A stretch of 64,000 nt of DNA, taken from positions 124,941,001 to 125,005,000 of the forward strand of contig NC_060211.1 in the NCBI RefSeq assembly GCF_021130785.1, given 5' to 3'. A program made the translations under genes and the position numbers. The stretch is from Homalodisca vitripennis. Its lineage: Eukaryota; Arthropoda; Insecta; Hemiptera; Cicadellidae. Of the stretch, positions 25,293 to 39,569 are shown piece by piece (position 1 is the first letter of the stretch; the number at the start of each line of letters is the position of its first letter). The notes below the pieces were generated by a model. That model did no database searches. It saw only the letters and a list, made by a program, of their open reading frames with translations, and was not told the origin of the DNA.

Positions 25293-26464
25293 CTAGCAGT
25301 TACCCGAGGCCTCGTATGTTTTGCACTAGTATGTACATCTGATTCTAGTTAATTATATCTCCGACGCCAATCTTGAGTTTGCTTTTTTTCCCACAATCAT
25401 AGAAATATGTTGAAAACTTATATTTATGGTCATTTTAATTTACTCCGGTCTTAGTATATTTGCTGCAAAGCTGATTGTGCCTCTCTCCCGATCAATAAAA
25501 TATATATAAGTTACATACACAGCCCTGAGAAGCCTACCTTTTTCAAAAGACAACTTGGATAGGTTTCATAACAGTCCTTAAATGTGTAGTAAAAGTCAGA
25601 CTACATTGTATCTTATGCATTGTACCTACTAGCAGTTACCCGCTCTTTTGCACGTATTTTAGTAGTGTTGCACGTTTATGACCACTGCTCATTCGGGTGA
25701 ATGACATTTCTGACGCTAATGTTGACTTTACCTTATTACCACGATCGTGTAAATATTCCAAAAAGTTAATAATTATGGCCATTATAATTTACTTCTTTCT
25801 TAGTATGTTTTGTTACATAGTTGGTTTTGTTTTGTTCCCCGATCAAAAAAATATATATCACAAATCAGAGAAGCCTTGCGTATGTAAAAAGAGAACTAAG
25901 ATGATTTTTATATCACTCTTTAAATTTAAAGTACAAGATTGTTTAATATTTTAGAACATTTAAAACTGGAATTGGTACATTAGTTCAAACAAAACAACTG
26001 TTTAGCGAAAATTCATCTAACATAGTTCTTGCTTCAAAAGAAGTCTTCGTAGTCGAATTCTGACCTTCTTATGTTTTAGGACATTTTCTACGGTAGATTA
26101 GTACTTACCTAATCGCTTTTGTTTAAATTCTGAATTCTTAGTAAACAATTAATCTTTACACAATTTACTCACCATAAATTTAAGTAAATAGAAAATGATA
26201 ACCATTTTTACACATAACAGTTGATTACATTTTACAGCTCATTTAATTAATATTACACAACTTTAGAAACCAAGGTGGCATTTTTCGATAATTTAAAGAC
26301 CATTGGGGCGTAGCCAGAAGGGATTTTCGAAATAACAATATGCCTATATTTATCTCAAGGACCATAAGAATGTCCATGTAAAATTTCAGTACTCAGTTGG
26401 GTAGTTTACGCATGAAAGAAAAACAAACAAGCATTGGTAATTTCGCATTTATGATATTATTCGG
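25293..26464 (-). mobile_element. Non-autonomous Helitron with doubled 3' end
   Basis: Read on the minus strand, the element starts tccgaataatatcataaatg after an A at 26465 and ends in CTAG followed by T. That 5' TC and 3' CTAG-T arrangement, with insertion between A and T, is the Helitron signature. Two 3' ends are present: ctagcagttacccg at 25293 and again at 25629, 336 bases apart. Each is followed on the plus strand by matching inner blocks (tatggtcattttaattta, cccgatcaataaaatatata, gagaagcct). The second half carries aaggtggcatttttcgat, ttggggcgtagccaga and catgtaaaatttcagtac. No Rep or helicase frame is present. Confidence 0.75.
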
Positions 26465-26848
26465 ATACTGTAAATTTATTGTCATATTAACACACCAGTA
26501 ATAGAAGAAGAATATTCCTTTACAAGTGTACTAGACCTAAATCTCTCGTCTTTCATTGTTGCCTTTTTTACCACAAACAACCACTCGATTTGTATTATTT
26601 TATATTTTGCAAGGCATTTACTATTAATCATGAGCATAACTTTTGAGTTAAAAACATTTAAATCATAGCAACACCAAACCTTAAAAAACCCTTATGCTAA
26701 AATTATCGTGGCAAAGGGGTGAGTAGGCGTCAGCAATCTTTGTTGAAACATAAATCTAATAAAAGTAAACAGTACAGTAAATAATGTCTTATTTTAACAG
26801 GCAAATTTAGGGTTAAGAATCACTCTTTACCATTTAATCTGAGGACTA
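26465..26848. other. AT-rich stretch without a supported gene
   Basis: Nothing recognisable lies between the Helitron 5' end and the open frame that follows. Confidence 0.5.
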
Positions 26849-27095
26849 ACGGCTTAAAGGTGACTTCCGAACCATTACCAACGGCCAGGTAGACAAACTG
26901 CTTACCCATGGATGGGTGTTTCAGGATCGCTCGCTTAGTAAAGCAGATTCTAGCAGCAGCCACGCTCGACTTTGCTTAATTCTATTAGCTCGCCGTAACC
27001 AGTATACTGCCTCATTGGCAAATAATACTGAACTAATGCTAATTGTTAATACTCTTTTTAAACACACGTTTCTGTATTTGTTTCATCTTTTGTAG
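26849..27095 (+). other. Candidate exon, unidentified
   Basis: A plus-strand frame of 82 codons lies between TAA at 26846 and TAG at 27093 and has no ATG near its start. The first half is in a GC-richer patch and reads plausibly as protein (GDFRTITNGQVDKLL, then THGWVFQDRSLSKADSS). The second half becomes AT-rich and hydrophobic, which suggests that any real exon ends before about 27000. The sequence cttttgtag at 27086-27094 resembles a splice acceptor for a following exon. No family was recognised. Confidence 0.25.
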
Positions 27096-30000
27096 GTATT
27101 TGTTTGATAAAATCTTGTTTTTCGTCAGATAGTACATCAATTTGAGATTTTGTGTAATGATACGTTCCCTTTCTTAAAGACAAATACTCAAAATTTTACT
27201 AGAATAAATCATTAACAATTTTAATTATCCTTCTAATTATTTATCTTCATATTAAACGCATTTTAAAGCAAATATTTAATTTAATGACATTATATTTTGT
27301 TTTTATTTTATGACTTTAAACGTTTCATAAAATACCATAAACAGAAAAGAGTACTGTATAAATAAATTTTCAAACTTTCGTTCCAACTTCGAGCTGTCAA
27401 GTTTTTGTGATATAAATTTATATGACAATATTATCGTACTTTATTGGCAATCAATGACCAATGTGTATGTATTTGTGTACTTAAATATTCATACCCACGT
27501 TTAAAGGTTGATTTCGGATATAAAATACATGTTACCACGTTGGCTGTGACAATCTTGAAAGAGTGTCACAGTGTATGTTCAAAACTGTGCTTTGCATCTT
27601 GCATTAGCGTAACTGAACATACATTTTAGCACGTGCAATTGAAACTTGTGTATATTTAGATTGCTATGTTGGAAATATCAACTATAGCAGTTTTATAAAA
27701 AGCTAACATCTTTACTTATTTGTAATCATTTCTACATTAACTTTGCTGTTACAAACAGAAACGAGCCGAAATGTGTAAAAAGTAAAGTTCGTGGCAGGGA
27801 GAAGTTAATTATAATTATTGAGAGGTTAATTTCTCTTAGATGATTCCTCTCCGTAAATACGAAAGGTTAGTTACGGAAGACATCAATTTAAAAATTACAG
27901 CGACGAGTTCTACACGTAATTTAAAAAGGTCTATCAGTTGTTTTAACATTCTGACAAACTGTAACTTTTTTGTTACTGTGAATTTACCCTGTCTTGGTTT
28001 GTTATATGTATACTATGTACCGACCACTCAATGTTCTCATGCATTCTTGATTAGGAAAGTTTACAGTTTGCTTCCGTACATCTAATGAATCAATGTGTTA
28101 TCAGATGCTACTGCAGAGAAAAAATGTCTCGTTGTATCGTGTCGCTCCATCCACAATCCTTTAGTAAGTCATTATACATATAAAGACTTTTTCTTTTTGA
28201 TTAGGATCTTCCGCCTCGACACAAAGTCATCCAACGTTAAAATAGACACTACTGTATTAACAAGGTTCCTTAAGATTGTCAGGATTATATTGGGTCCGTC
28301 CTTTCCCTTAATTTGATTCTTATACATTTTGTGATGTATTTTCTGAGTGAATACTCGTATATCAAGATAATATCTCATCATGTGTAATATATATACACAA
28401 ACAGACGTGAGAACTCTCTCAGTGACTAGTCCGAGATAGGTTTCCCATTGCTTCGCTCCGTTTTTCTCGTCTTGCCGTGCTATATTATCTTATATCAACA
28501 TCTATCCTTCTTTCATTCTTCATCTTCAAGCAGGATGCATAATGTACTATTCACAAAAACATGTAAATTAGTATTATAAAGCTAAAACACAATTGCTCAT
28601 TACAGTGTATAGTTTTGTCACCTTACTGATTTGTATCCTGTATTTTTTATCAGAATACAGTATCATGCCGTGTGCGATACATGAACACACGTGCCGATGT
28701 GACAGCTTCCGCAGTGGGGAATGAGAGATGTCGGTTTCATTACCTCGCCTCGACTCTGTCACATTTCCTTGCATCGTTATTCTTCTCGCAACACCTACTA
28801 GGCGTGTTTTATACTGTCAGCCAGGACACGGCCAAGTGTAATGTTGCATACCACACATACTCGTGCATGCCGCTGTGACAAATGTGGGCTGGTGTCTTCT
28901 TTGGATCGATTTACATTAGTCACGTTGCCGATTATTCGAATGAAATAACTTAATAATTAGTTTAACGTAGTGAGGCCTACCACTTAACTAGCAGCGACAC
29001 ATGAAATTTCACACTTTTTCTGTCAATTATTCTGTCTGTCTGAAACCACTCTAGCAACCATAGTTTTAGTCCGATTTATCCCAATCTGTTCGTTTTCTAA
29101 ATCTACACCTTAAGTTTTTTATTCAACCCAATTGGTAAACCTGGGAGCTGTAGCCTCACGTTATAAAGGGACATTCAGCGATTATTGTATATCTAGTCGT
29201 ACACTCAAGCCATATTAACGAAATTTAGCACAGTGATTTTCTCTGTATGTGGAATTGGAGTCATTACACGCGTAATTTCGTGTTACAACAATGATTGATA
29301 GAGGGCGTTTTTATAACCCCTCGGCGGCATTTCTTACAATAAAATTCAGGTTTCATTCCATTCTCTAGCACTCAACTTCGCGTGAAAAATATTGAGTTAC
29401 CCCTCATGAAAAATCTGTTACATTAAGGATACCACGTGTAGTTTAACACAATTTTCCACAGTCAACTGAGTCTATTTATCAGTGATTCTATTTCCCAAAA
29501 ATCAAGTGATTAATGGATAACAATGTGCCGTTTTTAACGTCAATAGGTTGTTCAGAAGATGTGAATTGCAACATTTGTTTTTTTTACTGCACTAACAGTA
29601 GACTTTACACGGATTAAATAGATAAATTAGTGACAATGCCTAATTACTGTTTATACTCCGAGTTGATGCTATTACCACACTGGCCTCTCTACAGTACATG
29701 TTGTTGAATGGATCGTGACGTGGGAACTTTATAGGTTATTCTAATCCTAATGTAATGATGTAATTTTAAACAACAAACAATCCCTTTTATTCACCGTTCA
29801 CCCTATTGAGCGATTTCAGAGTTTATAGCTAGTAATTATAGCTTTTATTTAACAAAATTAGAAATACAACAGATTGCCAAAGAAGATATGCTGATATGAC
29901 CATTCTTTGGTACTTGGTGGGTTGGGTTGATGTTGAAAGCCTCTCTGAAACTTTTAAATAACTTATTATGCTATAAAAATGGAATGAAATATGAGGCTAT

Positions 30001-31750
30001 TGGATTTTTCCACACGTTTCTGCATTATTTACACTACGGAGTATAATAGTGGACTTTGTCGCTCTCTGGCTTTTATTATCATTTTAACATGGCAACTGCA
30101 GATGTAGTAACATTTCTCTAACACATTCCAGGTCATATCAATAGTTTCACGTCCCTCATGGCTTGTGAAAAAAATAAATTTACAACCAGTAGGTAAAGTG
30201 GTAGACATTAAAATTTCAAAGTTCGATGGACGGTTTGAGCCTAGGAAGATTCCAAATACTAGTGCCCTAACGTTCTATGTGGTATATTCTTATCTTAGGA
30301 TCCAAAATCGGGATTATAATATAATCCCAAAAATTTAAAAACCATGTTCGAAAATTTTATTCAATGTTGATTATAAACTATTATGGCTCAATGTTCTTGA
30401 AACTTATGAATTCGTTCAAAATTTGAATATAAAGCTATAATAATGTCAGTGTAACAGAGTTGGAACGAAGCCAATGTATATTCTGATCACCATTCCTAAG
30501 GTTAGTGAGAAAGTTGCAACAATACCAGTGAATATTCCAATTACGACCTTGAGACTAGTGAGATATCTAGTGGTAAATACGGCATATTTGTAATACCATA
30601 TCTACTGAATCAGTCTGAGGAAAGTAAGGAAATTATCTATCAGCGGAAGAATTTTCCTGAATTTCTAGGGTGATTTTTGATAGAGTTGTGAAAGTACAGA
30701 TGTTTGTAATGATTATTAAAAAAGTATTACAGTTAATTCGGGATGCCGCATATCTAACCAATTTTCGGACTAATAGTAATTACCTAGTAATTAATTAGCA
30801 GCTAAAAATCCTAAATATTTTTTAACTAATGATATGAAGTACTATTCAGCTATTAATAAATACATCAAAGATCGGTAACTATTATAAATAACAGCCTATA
30901 CTTACGCTATATACTCGCCGAGCATTATTAGAGGTTACACCAAAACTGGATGTGCGAACAGTGACATAGAACAGACCACACTAACAACCCAGAGGGACTT
31001 TATACTTATAGTGCACTGTTACGACCTTCGAGGAAAGCCGCTAAAGGTATATATATGGTTAATATGACCATATTTTTACTACGAAGACAAGAAACCGAAA
31101 CAATACACTTAATAATTTTATGACCTATAAAACTTCATCTAGATTTATAGCTCTAGTGCATTTTATATTCTTTCTTCTCTATAAATTTACGATTATAGGA
31201 GGTGCTATGATCATCATAAAACAAATATATCCTATTATATATTTATATACGGTCTATGTCAATAGAGAAATATTTTTTCTCTTAACATAGAGAGAGGGCC
31301 GATTCCAATCAAAACTATATCGTTCTGAATACATATCTTGTCACACTTAGTCATCTTAAACGTAGAAGAAGTTCTTTAAATTACAACAGGTTCAGAAGAA
31401 TGTATAATGATCGCATAAAAAACCATTTCATAATAACTATTTCCACCAGTAGTATATTATATTCTTGTCGTTAATGTTTGAATACTAACAGGTAATGACT
31501 GCTATATTATAAGTTGCTTCCTGAATCACTAAAATATACATTTTCTGCTTGGATGTGCAACAAGCTACATGTGAGTATCAATCCAGGTATTCCAAAATAG
31601 AAAAAAGAGCAGAAATATGTATGCAATTATACCCAAGAAATAAGTTATATAGCTTCATAGCCAGCTTTATTCAAAACCGAAAGAAAATCATAATAATATT
31701 TTGTATAATATTTTTTCTTGTTAGAAAAGAACGAAATGAGATAGGTGTGG
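27096..31750. other. Long stretch without a supported gene
   Basis: Mostly AT-rich. A GC-richer island at about 28660-28880 has short open frames on both strands but no splice signals or family features. A perfect tgtgaca/tgtcaca inverted pair lies at about 27546-27571. Fragments resembling the ctgtctgtctg tag of family A are at about 29030. Confidence 0.45.
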
Positions 31751-31790
31751 CGAGGTGACGCAGCTGAGGCGATGTAACATCCTCACCTCG
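31751..31790. repeat. Hairpin with perfect 8-bp arms
   Basis: Arms cgaggtga and tcacctcg are exact complements around a 24-base loop in a locally GC-rich patch. An E-box-like cacgtg lies 50 bases downstream. A regulatory role is possible but unproven. Confidence 0.5.
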
Positions 31791-34246
31791 GATTTGTCTC
31801 TGTTGCAACTTTCACAAATTGTCACGTTTGTTCATGTACATCACGTGGCATGTTGTGGCCTGGTATCACATGCATAATAAACACTTACGCCGACGATAAC
31901 TAAGTAATATGTTAACTGTATTATTTACTACGGTTATAATAAATTATTCACGTTCATTTGTTTGCATCTAGTCTATTACTTTCACTAATCCTCTTACTAT
32001 AACCCTAGCTCAAAAACACAGTTTTGTTTTATGAGTTTTGATGGACACGGTATAACAGAATATAACAAACAATCTGCATTTATGTCAGCATCCATGAATC
32101 AATACTACTCACACATTGTGAAGTTCTGGTGACAGGGACAATGATAGATTATAGCAACCAGATGTTGTCTCGCAGACATCGACCCAGGTTGACAACAATG
32201 TTAATTTTACAACTTTGGATAGTGTGATTATTCTAACGGTAAAAGTGCCGGCCTGGACGCGGCGTAATTGAATTACATTATTTGTTTTAATTACTTTCAT
32301 TGATATATTGAAAAACTATGCGTTTAACTAATCAGAATAGTTTCTGTTAGTGAATGAATCGTATTTTTTTTTTTCAAAATTTTCTTTTAAAACAGGTTCG
32401 GTTGAGAGGGGTACATTTCTCCCTTTATAGTTAGTACCGTAATTTAAGATTGAATCATAACAGGAAGGCGGGCATTTGCCAATATTAGGGGGTACAACAT
32501 AAACTCGACGTTAAGAGAATTTTTATCTGCTACATTCTTTAGGGCTTCAGTGTTACTTCTACATTGTCTGAACATTATTTGTTTGAGCATCTCTGGACTC
32601 GGTACTAGGTTTCAGGTTACATATTTTTGTTTTTGTTTTTTAAACATTTGCCACCTTTGAATTTAATCATTAATTACATGTTTACCTTTTTACCAGACGA
32701 AATGCAGATATTAGTTTTTAAAAATTCGTGTTTCTGTTGTGAAATGAGTTCATAGTGAAGGATGTAAACCTTGTGTATTAATATTATAGGAATATAGCTT
32801 GTTTATATTTTTAAATTTTTTTAAATTATTGTTGTTTCTACTTACAGTACTGTACCATGATGTACATTACTACATTTATACAAATAGTTTCCAATTTTAT
32901 TTACATTTTGCATTAAACAAGTTATTTGGTTTTAAAAACAAAAGCATGTATTATTGTGGTATGACGTGTTACATGCAGTATTAAATGTTACCGTACATGT
33001 AAAAGTTTATCTTAGATTCGAGTATTTTTTTGAAGTGACAATAGTTAAAAAAATAATAATAATAATACTGTATTATTATTCTCACTGGAGATCAAAGTTA
33101 GTCCTAACTTCTTGTTTGAACTGAAAGTTCGACGGAAACGGTGTCCACTTGATGATGGTTCTGGACTTCCGACAAGTCCTAAGCTGCCCTAACAACTTCT
33201 TCTTGTACACTCTCCTGAAACTATTGACTTACTATTTCCATTTTCATAAATAAATACGAACACGGCATATAACTTCTAGAATAAACCATAAAATACAACA
33301 ACATTCAGCAAAACAATCTAACGTTATAAAGTAGCATAACAATAGAATAGTGATGTGATTGAATATCCAATAAAAAATTAAATATCTAATATGATGTGAA
33401 TTTCTTAAATATAAACAATAAATTCCTTTATCACAAAACTTAACCCTCGCTGTGACAATCCTTGCTTAACATCTGTAATATAACTTTTATGAATGTCAGA
33501 CCTCCATACCCTTTATATATGTAGACTTTTCTTAGAAACTATTGGAGGGCTAAATAGTTTACGGTTATTATTTTATTCGTTACTGTCATTGTGTTCAGTC
33601 AAAGTTCAATTATTTTATTTAATGCGAATGATGATTTTAGCTCCATTTCACCTTCCGTTTAGTACAACGAAAGAAATATTACACTATCAAGGACTTGATT
33701 CCTGGAATCTCGAGTCCACGTCCGTCTGAAGGGATCGGAGAAGAGATAATGTCAGCGACAATGACGTGCTAAAATGTTAAATCTTTCCTGGGTCCTGTTA
33801 TAACGCACTTTATGCTAGCTCTCCTACTCAACTAAGTAAATCAGGCTTTACTTCGAATTCAGATGTTTCGGTTTAATGCAGTTGCTGTATCTGCTTACTG
33901 ATTATTGCGGCTTGTAAAGAGATATACGGGTTGTACGTATATCAGTATTTGTCAGCCAGGAAAACTTTTCTGTAGTCTGTAAACTTTAGTCCCCTATACT
34001 GGCTAGAATGGTCTTACAAGATCTTAAGCTTAAATGAAGAACGCTGTGTCACCACTTGCTACGTGTTACTGCCTCTTTCATAATTCATTAAGGAACCAAC
34101 AGGTCCTTCTCATAATCGTGTCGTTGTCCGCCTGTGTGTTGACTCTTGATAAAGAGGTCCTGGAGACTTAACACTTGGTACATAGGTTCCTCTTGGTCTA
34201 AGGAAGAACTAACATTGCTTTTAGTGTTAAAAGGTGAAAGGCAACA
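31791..34246. other. AT-rich stretch; weak exon-like patch at 33.09-33.22 kb
   Basis: At about 33090-33220 a GC-richer patch is open on both strands (plus: VSPNFLFELKVRRKRCPL; minus: RTCRKSRTIIKWTPF). One of these could be an exon but neither can be preferred. A perfect 23-bp palindrome, aataataatac around T, is at 33058-33080. Nothing else is supported. Confidence 0.35.
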
Positions 34247-34450
34247 ATGTTTGCTTTAAAAATGCTAAAGGCCTATGCGCCTGGTTGTTATGCAATGCAC
34301 GCAGTACAGCAAATATGTGTTGTTGCGGACACTGGATATAAGGCGTTCTTAATAGCTCCAATGCGGTCTGTCGGCAACATAGTCCTTCAAATCTTCGATA
34401 CTCTGTCGGTTTATCAACAATCCAGTAGTTTTATTTATTTATATATCAGG
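34247..34450 (+). CDS. Candidate first coding exon, unidentified
   Basis: An ATG in a good context (aacaATG, A at -3) opens a frame of 68 codons that runs into a strong splice donor, cag/gtaaag, at 34450. The peptide starts MFALKMLKAYAPGCYAM and has a moderately hydrophobic middle (AFLIAPMRSVGNIVLQIF). No domain was recognised. The frame would end two bases beyond the donor if unspliced, so the donor is the natural end. No partner exon with matching phase could be fixed downstream, so a chance frame is a real alternative. Confidence 0.25.
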
Positions 34451-36198
34451 TAAAGTTTTTTGCGCTAAGTGTCAAGCGTTCATAGTCAATACTAATAATA
34501 ATTATTCTAAACTACTAAATATGTATTGGAAAGCGTTGTTTTGTTCTGGGGCCCAACAGTTACAGTTCATAAATAATAAAACTAGTAGTGTTATTATTTA
34601 TTTGTGATTAATAAATAACTAACTATATATATGAAGCATATTATTAGAATTGTAGATATTTTATAAATAGAGTTCCAAAATAACATATATGGAACAGTCT
34701 TTATGTTTATCTGTCCGCAAACTTCTCGAGAATGAAATGAGTTGGTGACTTTTAATTTTGCGTGCTATTTCAGCGAACCCTGTTACATGATATTTAGTTT
34801 ATCATACTGCAGCCTTGTCTATATACACACAGAAATACTTAACAGAAAAATGTTCGTGTCTGAATGTGTTCGCGTGCGACTCAGCAGAACCACACCTTGC
34901 CAAAACACGTCGCAGCGCACCGCTCGGCGTGACACCTCCCGTATCTCATTATGGCGTAATCTCTCTGGTGTTAACAATTAATTGATAACGTAGCGTGTTA
35001 CATGGAGGAGGTGCATTGCAGCAAGTTTAGGCTTGAAATATTTATACTAATTTAAGTATAAATGTTTACTATTTTGTTTTTTCTTATTGGTTGAATGAAG
35101 CGAAAAGTCTGATTACTCGCCATGTGATAGAAATATCCTACGTTTGTCTGTCTGTGAATTTGTAAACAGAAGAGGGTTTTCTGTCCAATTTTCAGTAAAT
35201 TCAGCACGAGATTTCATCTTGTACACTCAAAAATTAAGTTCATCATTCTACCCACTTAAGGGGTGTATTCCCACGTAAAACGCAATGTCCTTCAAATATG
35301 CTGTAGGAACTTCGAAAGTGATGGTTAATTTACAAATCCTTACATAGCAGTATTAAGAGTTTGTCTTAGAACAAAGAGCTTATTTCAGTTAAATATGGCC
35401 AAAAGTAAATTAAGTTCTAGGACGAGAGAACTAGTGTTAAAGTTAAATTATTATTATTTTACTTTTAAATTCATTGACCAGTGGAACTTTGAAGGTTCAA
35501 GTGAAAATATCGTTTTGACATAAAATTAATTTCTATCCTTAGGTTCAATGATATAGTTTAAGATAATTTATTAACTGTGTATTCTAGTTACATTAAAATG
35601 AATTTTTTCTGTAACACCAACTATGGGAGAAATACAGCTATTGTTTGTTTGTAGATCGTGCGCGCACTAGATAAAAACGTGTTCTAGAGGTCACAGATCG
35701 GACCAAAATTTAAATTCATAGGGTTTGATGTTGCTATTAGTTATTATGTATAATAACGTAGTGGTGGTGGGAAGAGTTTATCAAATGCATATATTAAGTT
35801 GAAATATTACTTTCGTGTTCTGGACCTCCACTTCACGAGCAGCCAATGTGAACCCGTGTCAGATTTCAGGCGCAGTACTAAGCGGAATGTGCATAACATA
35901 ATTTTATAGTTCACCGTAAGTTTTAATACTGTAAGTATTGTCTTCGGAACTGGTCTATTCGTAATTGCAACCCATTCATCGCTGCTAAGGTACTGGCAAA
36001 GTTAGAAGTACCATTTGTTACGTTAGCCCGCTAAAAAACTTCTTATACGCATAGGTTAGTAAAAACATTTTGAGGACACCTGATGATACCACGAGAATAC
36101 CTATTCATCTAGATTACACTTTATTTTGTAGTCTAGGTGTCTCTGATGTCGAAATGTTGCAATAAGTTCCTTTTGAGCTTTTTCGTCACCGCCATGTT
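34451..36198. other. Intergenic or intronic stretch
   Basis: Contains a GC-richer patch at 34860-34960 and a short coding-like run at about 35815-35905 (plus: FRVLDLHFTSSQCEPVSDF). Fragments like family A are at about 34690 and 35140. No supported gene. Confidence 0.4.
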
Positions 36199-36331
36199 TA
36201 AACCTTTTCAGACGGACACGGACAAAGATTCCAGGAGTCAAGTCTATGACAATATAAAATTTCAGATGCTGCACCAAGCGGAAGGTGAAAGAAAGTTGAA
36301 CTCAACATTTGCACAGTTATTATTCCTCTAG
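36199..36331 (+). CDS. Candidate terminal exon, unidentified
   Basis: A pyrimidine-rich acceptor (aaaccttttcag) precedes a frame that reads TDTDKDSRSQVYDNIKFQM and continues to a TAG at 36329-36331. The peptide is polar and charged, as in ordinary soluble protein. An ATG upstream in the same frame exists at 36137, so an unspliced start is also possible. No family was recognised. Confidence 0.25.
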
Positions 36332-39300
36332 GAGTCTCTAGATTAGGAACACAGAAATAAATCTGCAATACATGACGTGGTGTACGCTAAACCACTCTTA
36401 CAGTTGGGAGTGCATACGCGTTTTGGTGTTTACGCACCTATCATAAATAAACTCATATACAGATTTTTATTTACTCTCTTATTAGAGTTGTGTATTCAAT
36501 ATTTATTTACTGAAAATATGAAATCGTACTTCAAAGACATCTCTTCAGAATCCTAAAAATAATTATATGTTTTGTTTAACTTATTTTCATTGTTTGTTTA
36601 AATCATAGTATCTTATGTTTGTATTAACAGCTTACAGATGTTTATTTTCATCTTTGCTAACACAGATGTCTTTGTTTTTTGGTATATACAAAACAAAAAG
36701 CTAAATGAGACTGTAAATACATTTATAAATAGATACATGGTATTATTACAATATTTGATATTGTTCCTTGAAATGTTAGCGTTCCACAATTCAAATAGAA
36801 ACACTATAAATATATCTCGCCTTAATGTACTGTAACACAAAACGAATGTATAACAACGCACCTATACCTACTGGACATTGCGGACGTTCGGTGCTACCAA
36901 AGTAATACACATACAGGTAAATAAAGATATAATACAGAAATAAACGTAAATCGTGCTGTTACTGTTTGCGTATATCAATAAGGACCATATTATAGGAATT
37001 CGTTAAGAAATAAATCCTTAAAAAATTGCAGTTAAATCTTTGATCTGTATATAAGTTATAAAGTAACGTTAATTTACATGCATTAAATTGTCTGTCAAAA
37101 AGGACTCTTCTCGTCAGTACAGAATAGAGAATAGTTCATTTAATGGTGCTATTTTATCAGGACATTGGCAACACCTTATAAACTGTATAGTAGCATCTGA
37201 AATATGTATTTTGAAATATAAAAAAGGCACTATACTTGTGAGACCAATTCATCAAAAAAATACTTTAAAATTAAAATATTGGAAAAATGTTTGTGTTACT
37301 GGATACAAAATATTTATATGGTAATATTTACTGTGGCAATACTGTTACTGTTAAATGTCTTTATTCTAATATACAATATACTAAATAAAACAAGAAATAT
37401 GATGTGAATAAATTACGCTAGAAATGTGCTGAAACTTAAAAATTTGATTGATACCTAATTTTTTTTTTAAATAATCCCGATCATTTTTCAATAGTCGGAG
37501 ATCGTAGTGAAGGAATGTTGATAATGTAAATGCTCTGTAGACTGGTAAACATGAAAATGAGTTTTAATCATTTATCGGTTCAGGATATAATTCAATTTAC
37601 ACCCACAGAACAGAATAAGTTATTTTATGAGAAGTATAAAAGAATGCAGCCACAACATTCTGCTCAGCAAACAAGCGCCAGAGACTCGCATACCGTCACG
37701 TTATACCTCTGGGATGTATACATTACACAGCTACTGCGTATGATATGATGTATTAATGCATGTTTACAAAACAGAAAGATTTCTACATATTTATAATAAT
37801 ATTTTAATAGAAATGTTTGAGTAAGAAACGGTCTTTATTAAATTTCGTATTTTTTTAACTTCGATGTCTTTTTATTCTAACATGCGCAATCACACATTGT
37901 TTTCTATGTGTACTTCAACACAATTGAGTTTTTGTCGATCTATTTAATTTTAAATTAAATAACTAGGTTTCTGTAGCAGAGACAGTAGCTATGGTCATAA
38001 CCATTTATACATCGTATTAGGCTATCAATTGCCAAACAAAAAATATTATAAAATATGTCAAACTAATATTTCATCAACCCGCACACGAAGTCCAATTTTA
38101 TATTTTTTCACCAACCTAATTGCATGAGATATGTTTCTACAGCTGTACTCATTTGTTAATATTTTAAAGATTCGTTAAACATTGGGCTATTAAAATTATA
38201 TTTTATACCATCCGAATTCATTTTCATTAACGTTTTTCCGCATAAGATTAATATAATATCATACAACAAACATTATGGTAAATGGTAGTTACATGTACTG
38301 TTATTTATATCTTTTTTTAGCCTTCAAACGCTTCCACAAAATGTTACAAAAATAATTTTCCTCCTTTTCCCCCTTCAATTAAGTTATTGAGAAGTAATTA
38401 TTTGCACTCCACAACCACATTATGATGCAGATATCCATCGTATTGTTACTGCTTTTTTTGTATCACCGAACAATAATAAGCGTCCAAAAGTAATCTTGTT
38501 ACCTTTTCAACCTGTCCATCGCAAAATCAAACATTAAACAAAGACTTCGTTTCGTGTTTAATTAATCCACTAAAGAACAAACCCGAGAACGTATGATTTT
38601 GTGTTCAGTTAGTAGCACGAAATTAGCTTTAAATAATTGCTGGTGTGGCAATGAAAAATTACTTGTACGTTTAGTTGGGGCACGCAAAGGTTAACTTCCC
38701 CAAACTGGCCTATTGTTATGGAAGTTTTTATTATAAATGTTGGTGTTTTTATTAAAAGCGCATTGTAATTAAACTTACATATAGTATACATATCAAACTC
38801 TTAAATTGCAATTTATTTATTTATTAAGGTTTTTTAAACTACGAGAATTTGTTACTTTGTGTCGGAAGCTTATATCATCTGCTGTATTTATGTACTGAGC
38901 CTTCAGACAGAGAGGTGATAACTATCTACAAGTTACACTTGTTACGTGACTGGAGATACGTCCTCTCGTACCGTTATTAGCTATTCTCTACCATAATAAC
39001 TTAGTAGAGAAATTATATTTCATTCCATAAACTAGGAGGTTAAGTTTCGTATACCAAAAGATAAGTAAGTCTAAAATTCAGATCTTAAATGTACGTAGTA
39101 AAAACAATCTATGTACAGTACTCGTAATAGGTTCCTGATCAGTTAAGGGTAGTATAATTTTTTATGTACATCTGTATAAATATTATCAACGCCATTCTTA
39201 TTATGTATCGTAATTTTGCACTGTTCATTGGAAAAATAATTAAGATATTACGAAATAAAAAATGTGTCACAAAATGTACGGAACAACGATCACTTCGGGC

Positions 39301-39569
39301 GCTACCGTAACTTGTTCAATTTGTTTCACAAGATCAATAACAACGGATTGTCACTCATGCGGTTAGCGCTATAAAGCATGAACTTTAAATCATATTAAGA
39401 AATTTAATTTTTACCAAACACAATAAATTTCACAAATTGTATGACAAGTAGCAACGTAATATTTTACCACATTTGTATAAAAATCGAATTTTAAGTTCCA
39501 CCGTTATTGATGAGATCCGCTGCAAATTTTCTCCATCGATATTTAGGGGTTTGACTACCCTAATACCTT
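36332..39569. other. AT-rich stretch without a supported gene
   Basis: A plus-strand frame of 72 codons at 37530-37748 has a plausible polar segment (FTPTEQNKLFYEKYKRMQPQ) but no splice or start support. The rest is AT-rich DNA. Confidence 0.4.
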
